In this document: positions 59,645-64,000 of the stretch, one piece after another
Numbering within the stretch: position 1 is the first letter of the stretch
Layout of the letters: each line of letters starts with the position of its first letter
Assembly (NCBI GenBank): GCA_036495525.1
Contig: DASXMR010000056.1
Span: 7,333 to 71,332 of the forward strand
DNA from: DASXMR01 sp036495525
GTDB lineage: Bacteria; Actinomycetota; Actinomycetes; Streptosporangiales; Streptosporangiaceae
Direction: 5' to 3'
DNA: 64,000 bases
The notes under the pieces: model-generated
The model's input: the letters and a program-made list of their open reading frames with translations, nothing else
What the model was told of the DNA's origin: nothing
Database searches by the model: none
Translations under genes and position numbers: made by a program

Positions 59645-61518
59645 GGTACGAGCCAGGCCTCAGCGCAGCCCCGGCCGGCGGGCCTGGCCGACGGCCTGCC
59701 GGGCAGCTGGCCCGGCTGGAGGTCACCGGCCTGGAAGTGCGGCTGGGCGCGAACGGCCCGGACGTGGTCAGCGACGTGTCCTTCTCGGTGCGGGCCGGCG
59801 AGGTCCTCGGCCTGGTCGGCGAGTCGGGCTCGGGCAAGACCACCGTGGCCCTGGCGCTGCTCGGGCACGCGCGCAAGGGCCTGCGCATCGCGGCCGGCCA
59901 GGTGCTGCTCGACGGCATCGACTTGCTCGCGCTCAGCCACGCCGACCTGCGCGCGGCCCGCGGCGCCAGGGTCAGCTACGTGCCGCAGGACCCGTCTGCG
60001 GCGCTGAATCCGACCCTGCGGATCGGCACCCAGCTTCGCGAGGCGCTGAACGTGCACCAGGGCGTGACCGCCGACACCGAGGGGCGCGTCGCCGAGGTGA
60101 TGGGCGAGGTGCACCTCGAGGCGACCGCGGACCTGCTGCGCCGTTACCCGCACCAGCTGTCCGGCGGTCAGCAGCAGCGTGTCGCGCTGGCCATGGCGTT
60201 CGCGTGCCGGCCGTCGCTGATCGTGCTGGACGAGCCAACCACTGGCCTGGACGTCTCGACCCAGCGCCACGTGCTGGAGACCGTGCGGAGCCTGTGCGGC
60301 ACGCACGGCGTCGCCGCCGTCTACGTCAGTCACGACCTGGCCGTCGTCAGCGGGCTCGCCGACGACGTGGCGGTCATGTACGCGGGGCGGCTGATCGAGC
60401 TCGGCCCGGCCGCGCGGCTGTTCTGGGAGCCACTGCACCCGTACACCCGCGGCCTGATCGGAGCCGTGCCCTCGCCCGACCGCGCCGAGATGCTCACCGG
60501 CATCGACGGGCAGCAGCCGAGACCTGGGCGGCGCAGGCCCGGCTGCTCGTTCGCCGACCGGTGCACGCTGGTCATCGACGAGTGCCGGGTGCAGGTGCCA
60601 GAACCGGTGGTGATCGACGGCCGGTCGGTCCGCTGCCTGCGGGCGGCCGAGACGACGGCAAGGCGCCCGGCCCGGCCGGTGACCCACGCCGGGCCAGCCG
60701 TCTGCGCCGACGAGCCGCTGCTCGGGGTCAGCGACCTGTCCGCCAGGTACGGCGGCGACCAGGTGCTCTTCGGCGTCAGCCTGCAGGCGCCGGCCGAGGA
60801 ATGCGTCGCCGTCGTCGGCGAGTCGGGCTCCGGCAAGACCACCCTGGCGCGCTGCATCGCCGGGCTGCACGGCAACTGGACCGGGGACATCAGCTTCGAC
60901 GGCGCGGCCCTCGCGCGCACTGCCCGGCGCCGGCCAGCTGAGACCCTGCGCCGGGTGCAGTACATCTTTCAGAATCCGTATACCTCTCTCAACCCGCGCA
61001 AGACCGTCGGCCAGCTGGTGGCCCAGCCGCTGCAGGAATTCATGCGGCTGTCCTTCCGGGAGCGGTCCGACCGGGTGAGCCGGGTGCTGACCGACGTCTC
61101 GCTTGGCCCCGACTACCTGAACCGCTACCCCGACCAGCTGTCCGGCGGAGAGCGCCAGCGGGTCGCCATCGCCAGGGCGCTGGTGGCCGAGCCCGAGCTG
61201 CTGATCTGCGACGAGGTCACCTCATCGCTGGACGTCTCGGTCCAGGCGATCATCGTCGAGCTGCTGCGCCGGATCCAGCAGGAGCGCAAGCTCGCGATGA
61301 TCTTCATCACCCACAACCTGGCCCTGGTGCGCACGATTGCCCAGACCACGGTGGTACTGCGATCCGGGTCGGTGGTCGAGGCCGGGCCGGTCCGCCAGGT
61401 GCTCGAGCACCCGGCCGACCCGTACACCGCGCAGCTGATGGAAGACGTGCCCAAGCTGCTGGCCAGGCCGGCCGACGGCGGACAGCCGCCGCCACGGCAC
61501 CGCTCCGGCCAGCGGTAG
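59641..61518 (+). CDS. Fused double ATPase for oligopeptide-type ABC transporter
   Basis: 625 residues combining DppD- and DppF-like ATPases in one chain. First Walker A GESGSGKTT at 60-68, signature LSGGQQQ near 175, Walker B LIVLDEP; second Walker A GESGSGKTT at 393-401, signature LSGGE near 498. The region between (about 285-335) holds CSFADRCTLVIDECRV, the oligopeptide/dipeptide-type C-terminal cysteine motif. Complete transporter with the two permeases; the matching binding proteins lie at 47875 and 49697. Confidence 0.95.
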   Translation: MRYEPGLSAAPAGGPGRRPAGQLARLEVTGLEVRLGANGPDVVSDVSFSVRAGEVLGLVGESGSGKTTVALALLGHARKGLRIAAGQVLLDGIDLLALSHADLRAARGARVSYVPQDPSAALNPTLRIGTQLREALNVHQGVTADTEGRVAEVMGEVHLEATADLLRRYPHQLSGGQQQRVALAMAFACRPSLIVLDEPTTGLDVSTQRHVLETVRSLCGTHGVAAVYVSHDLAVVSGLADDVAVMYAGRLIELGPAARLFWEPLHPYTRGLIGAVPSPDRAEMLTGIDGQQPRPGRRRPGCSFADRCTLVIDECRVQVPEPVVIDGRSVRCLRAAETTARRPARPVTHAGPAVCADEPLLGVSDLSARYGGDQVLFGVSLQAPAEECVAVVGESGSGKTTLARCIAGLHGNWTGDISFDGAALARTARRRPAETLRRVQYIFQNPYTSLNPRKTVGQLVAQPLQEFMRLSFRERSDRVSRVLTDVSLGPDYLNRYPDQLSGGERQRVAIARALVAEPELLICDEVTSSLDVSVQAIIVELLRRIQQERKLAMIFITHNLALVRTIAQTTVVLRSGSVVEAGPVRQVLEHPADPYTAQLMEDVPKLLARPADGGQPPPRHRSGQR

Positions 61519-61550
61519 CCGCTGCGACGCTGCGGACGAGGGGAACGAGG

Positions 61551-62999
61551 GTGGCGGGGCGCGCTGCCGTCACCGGCGGGACAGTCATCACGCCGGACGG
61601 CCCGAGGCAGGCCGACGTGCTGATCAGCAACGGCGTCATCGCCGGGATCGGCCGGGCCGGCCCGGATGACGTGCCCGTCGTCGACGCGGCCGGCTGCTAC
61701 GTGCTGCCCGGCGGCGTCGACCCGCACACGCACCTGATGAGCGACGTCCCCCGCGCCACCGCGGCAGCGGCGGCCGGCGGCACGACCACCGTGCTCTCGT
61801 TCACCAACCCGGACCCCGGCCAGGGCGACCTGGACAGCCTGCTGGCACGGCGGGCCGAGCTGGCGAGCCTGCCCGCGACCGCTGATGTCGGCCTGCACGC
61901 CATGATCTACGCCCCGGACCTGGTCACCGAAGCCGACCTCGCTGCCGCCCTGGCGGCCGGCGCCTCCGCCATCAAGATCTTCCTCGCCTATCCCGAGCTC
62001 GGCATCATGTGCTCACCGAGCCGGCTGCTCGAGCTGATGACCCTGGCCCGGCGGCTCGGCCTGCTGGTGCAGGTGCACTGCGAGAACGGGCCGCTGATCG
62101 AGACGCTGGTAGAGCACGCGGTGCAGGCGGCCGGGCCGCAGGCCAGGCCCGGCGCAGCGCGGCTGTTCGCCGACACCCGGCCAGCCGAGGTGGAGGAAGA
62201 GGCGGTCGCGAGTACCCTCGCCATCGCCTCGCTGGCACAGGCGCCCTGCTACCTGGTGCACCTGTCCTCGGCCGGCGCCATCGAGCAGGTCAGGCTCGCC
62301 AGGAAGCGCGCGCGGGCGCCGGTCTACGCTGAGACCTGCCTGCATCACCTGCTGCTTGACGACCGCAGCTACGCAGGGCCGGAGCCGGGCCGGTACCTGG
62401 TCGCGCCGCCGCTGCGGGACGCCTCGCACGCCGAGGCGCTCTGGGCGGCCGTCGCCGACGGGACCATCGACACCGTCGGATCTGACCACTGCCAGACCAG
62501 GTCAGCGGTCACCGGCGGGCTTGCCGCGGTCGCCGGGGACTGCGCCTACGGCATCGCGGGCGTCGGCGCGCGGCTGCCGCTGCTGCTATCCGAGGGACTG
62601 GCCAGGGACATCCCGCTGACCCGGCTCGCCCGGCTCGCAGCTGAGAACCCGGCCAGGATCTTCGGCCACTACCCGGCCAAGGGCGCGCTCGCGCCGGGCT
62701 CGGACGCCGACGTCGTGGTGTACGACCCGGACGGCGAAGCCCCGATCAGCGGCGACGCCTTCGACGACGGCACCGGCCCGACCATTTACGCCGGCGGCAC
62801 GCAGCGCGGCCGGATCCGCGCCGTGCTGCTGCGCGGCGAGCTGGTTGCTGCGGACGGGCAGCCCACCGGCGCCCGGCCAGGCCGGTACCGGCCGGCCGGG
62901 GATCCGCGCCCCGCCGGGCAGCGTCTGCGCGGCGAAGACCAGACCAAGGGCGTGGCGGCCGCCAGCCAGCCTGGCGCGTTAGGCTCAAGCCCACCGTGA
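61551..62999 (+). CDS. Cyclic amidase: dihydropyrimidinase/hydantoinase/allantoinase family
   Basis: 482-residue amidohydrolase with H59 and H61 in DPHTH, carboxylated K142 in AIKIFLAY, H176 in VQVHCENG, H237 in LVHLSSAG and D312 in GSDHCQTR: a complete binuclear metal site as in D-hydantoinase and allantoinase. It opens five- or six-membered cyclic amides to N-carbamoyl products. GTG start, 32 bp after the ATPase. A racemase partner exists at 51692; no N-carbamoyl amino acid amidohydrolase is visible in the window. Last gene of the rightward operon before the FHA gene. Confidence 0.9.
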   Translation: MAGRAAVTGGTVITPDGPRQADVLISNGVIAGIGRAGPDDVPVVDAAGCYVLPGGVDPHTHLMSDVPRATAAAAAGGTTTVLSFTNPDPGQGDLDSLLARRAELASLPATADVGLHAMIYAPDLVTEADLAAALAAGASAIKIFLAYPELGIMCSPSRLLELMTLARRLGLLVQVHCENGPLIETLVEHAVQAAGPQARPGAARLFADTRPAEVEEEAVASTLAIASLAQAPCYLVHLSSAGAIEQVRLARKRARAPVYAETCLHHLLLDDRSYAGPEPGRYLVAPPLRDASHAEALWAAVADGTIDTVGSDHCQTRSAVTGGLAAVAGDCAYGIAGVGARLPLLLSEGLARDIPLTRLARLAAENPARIFGHYPAKGALAPGSDADVVVYDPDGEAPISGDAFDDGTGPTIYAGGTQRGRIRAVLLRGELVAADGQPTGARPGRYRPAGDPRPAGQRLRGEDQTKGVAAASQPGALGSSPP

Positions 63000-63030
63000 C
63001 CGTGCCCGCAGGATCAGGCAGGAGGACACC

Positions 63031-63564
63031 ATGGCCAGGACGTGCCCCGCATGTGCCGCAGAGGTCAGGCCGGATGACCTGATCTGCTTCACCTGCGGCG
63101 CCAACTTGCCCAGGCCAATGTCAGTCAGCGACGATCCGCCAGCGCCGACCACGGTCATGCAGGAGTACCTGCGGCCCCGCGAGCGAACCGGCCCCATCTC
63201 GCCTGCCGTGCTACGGCTCGCCTTCCCGACCGGCAACGTAGAAGTGCCAGCCGGCACTTCGCTGCTGCTCGGCCGCGATCCCGGCGAGTCCCTGGTCGCC
63301 GCCGCGTTCGAGAGCTTCGACAACGTCTCCCGGCGGCACGCGACGGTCGCGGTCGACGACGCTGGGCACGCCAGCATCAGGGACGAGCACTCCACCAACG
63401 GCACTTTCGTCAACGGCGACCGGGTGCTGCCCGGCACGGCGGTCCGGCTGGCTGACGGCGACGTGGTACGGCTCGCGGCCGACGTTTCCGGTGACGTACT
63501 GCTGCCCCGGCAGGAGCCCGACCCGGCCTCGCTCAGCCGGGATCCCCGCCAGGATCCTCGCTGA
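63031..63564 (+). CDS. Zinc-ribbon and FHA-domain protein
   Basis: 177 residues: an N-terminal zinc ribbon (C5, C8, C19, C22), a linker, and an FHA domain from about 68 to 165 with LLLGRDPG, SRRHATV and STNGTFVNGDRV, which bind phosphothreonine peptides. No kinase gene is present here. It starts 31 bp after the cyclic amidase but has its own strong GCAGGAGG site, so it may be transcribed separately. Role likely in Ser/Thr-kinase signalling or a scaffold; partner unknown. Confidence 0.9.
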   Translation: MARTCPACAAEVRPDDLICFTCGANLPRPMSVSDDPPAPTTVMQEYLRPRERTGPISPAVLRLAFPTGNVEVPAGTSLLLGRDPGESLVAAAFESFDNVSRRHATVAVDDAGHASIRDEHSTNGTFVNGDRVLPGTAVRLADGDVVRLAADVSGDVLLPRQEPDPASLSRDPRQDPR

Positions 63565-64000
63565 ACCACGGTCGCGGCGCCTGGCCGCTGATGAACCAAG
63601 GCAAGTAGGAATCGCCAGCTGACCGGCGGCTTCCGCCTGAAAGCAAGCCTGACCCGCCGCTGCTGCCGCTGGCTGCATGGCCGGCACCGTCAGCCTGGCC
63701 CGGACCGGCCGGGCCGGCCAGTCCCCCGTCAGCCCCGTCGGCGGCGCCGGGCAGCGCTGCGTCCCGCCCCGGCACGTCAGCCTGGCCGCCGGCTTCCGCG
63801 TCGCGGTCACCATCAGCCTGGCCAACTGCCGCGCCGCGGTCATCACCGGCCGGCCGATCACCGTCCGCCGGACTACCGCCAGCGGCATCGCCGCCGACGG
63901 CCAAGTCGTTACCCGGCGCACCGGTCCGGCTGGTCCCGGCGCCACCAGACCGTCCGCCCTGGCCGCTGGCCGTATCGCCCGAGCGGGCGGCGAGCCTGGC
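63533..64000 (-). CDS. Possible Gly/Ala/Asp-rich protein, C-terminal part only, cut by window edge
   Basis: An open minus-strand frame from the right edge to a stop at 63533, about 155 residues, overlapping the FHA gene's end by 32 bp. It is Gly/Ala/Asp/Gln-rich and looks disordered, ending with SYLPWFISGQAPRPWFSED, which is less repetitive and plausible as a protein end. No other frame is better, but it has only moderate coding bias. It could be non-coding or a linker-rich surface protein. Confidence 0.35.
   Translation of the reverse strand, partial: ARLAARSGDTASGQGGRSGGAGTSRTGAPGNDLAVGGDAAGGSPADGDRPAGDDRGAAVGQADGDRDAEAGGQADVPGRDAALPGAADGADGGLAGPAGPGQADGAGHAASGSSGGSGLLSGGSRRSAGDSYLPWFISGQAPRPWFSEDPGGDPG

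Noticed and set aside
46981..62999. Plain oligopeptide utilisation locus
   Set aside because: Several ring-opening and deacylating enzymes and a racemase are inconsistent with simple peptide uptake, though the binding proteins belong to the peptide-type family.
1..64000. CRISPR array or antiphage defence island
   Set aside because: No spaced direct repeats or cas-like genes; only one toxin-antitoxin pair, which alone is not an island.

Overview
The window reads as chromosome of a high-GC actinomycete. The evidence is very high G+C in third codon positions, GTG starts, many 1-4 bp gene overlaps, a WhiB protein, a four-gene conservon (cvnABCD), F420-type oxidoreductases and many probably leaderless TetR/MarR-type genes. 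A Streptomyces/Streptosporangiales-like lineage fits, but the sequence shown does not fix the species. No ribosomal RNA, CRISPR array, prophage or secondary-metabolite cluster is visible. One tRNA-Met(CAU) gene is present.

Left part (1-12.7 kb). A YtrA-type ABC exporter pair (ATPase cut by the left edge, plus permease) is followed by a small unknown gene. A leftward methyl-glycine catabolic cluster comes next: betaine-homocysteine methyltransferase-like enzyme, a DAO-family flavoprotein and the four subunits of heterotetrameric sarcosine oxidase (soxB-soxD-soxA-soxG). Together they could take glycine betaine through dimethylglycine and sarcosine to glycine, feeding methyl groups to methionine and tetrahydrofolate. 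To the right are a 2-hydroxyacid dehydrogenase, a histidine phosphatase and a YefM/RelE-type toxin-antitoxin pair.

Middle part (12.7-34.4 kb). A 1821-residue single-chain acyl-CoA carboxylase has the domain order of eukaryotic ACC. It is followed by WhiB, a DUF6582-like protein, an NmrA-like reductase and a second complete YtrA-type module (GntR, ATPase, permease) paralogous to the one at the left edge. Then comes a decayed stretch: an arylsulfatase pseudogene, a repeat-tailed membrane protein overlapping an LLM oxidoreductase, and an esterase with a frameshift and a lost nucleophile. Further on are SDR/TetR/MFS, and a 3.6-kb segment bounded by an intact tRNA-Met and a displaced, diverged tRNA 3' half, the geometry left by tRNA-targeted integration. 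This segment holds an F420-reductase fusion, a VOC protein with its TetR regulator, and an IS481-type remnant.

Right part (34.4-64 kb). The conservon is followed by an orphan SsuA-like binding lipoprotein, a VOC/AKR/TetR operon with a clear palindromic operator, an acyl-CoA dehydrogenase, an SDR, a TudS-like pair and a low-GC secreted protein. From 47 to 63 kb lies the most distinctive locus. It has two paralogous Tat-lipoprotein binding proteins sharing an upstream element, a hydantoin/Asp/Glu-type racemase, a MocA-type dehydrogenase, a PuuE-type deacetylase, a class III PLP enzyme, a deacetylase-type amidohydrolase, an oligopeptide-type ABC transporter (two permeases and a fused double ATPase) and a cyclic-amidase (hydantoinase/dihydropyrimidinase family). 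A lactonase is tied to the first binding protein. I infer an uncharacterised uptake-and-degradation route for a cyclic amide or N-acyl amino compound. The window ends with an FHA/zinc-ribbon protein and a possible gene cut by the right edge.
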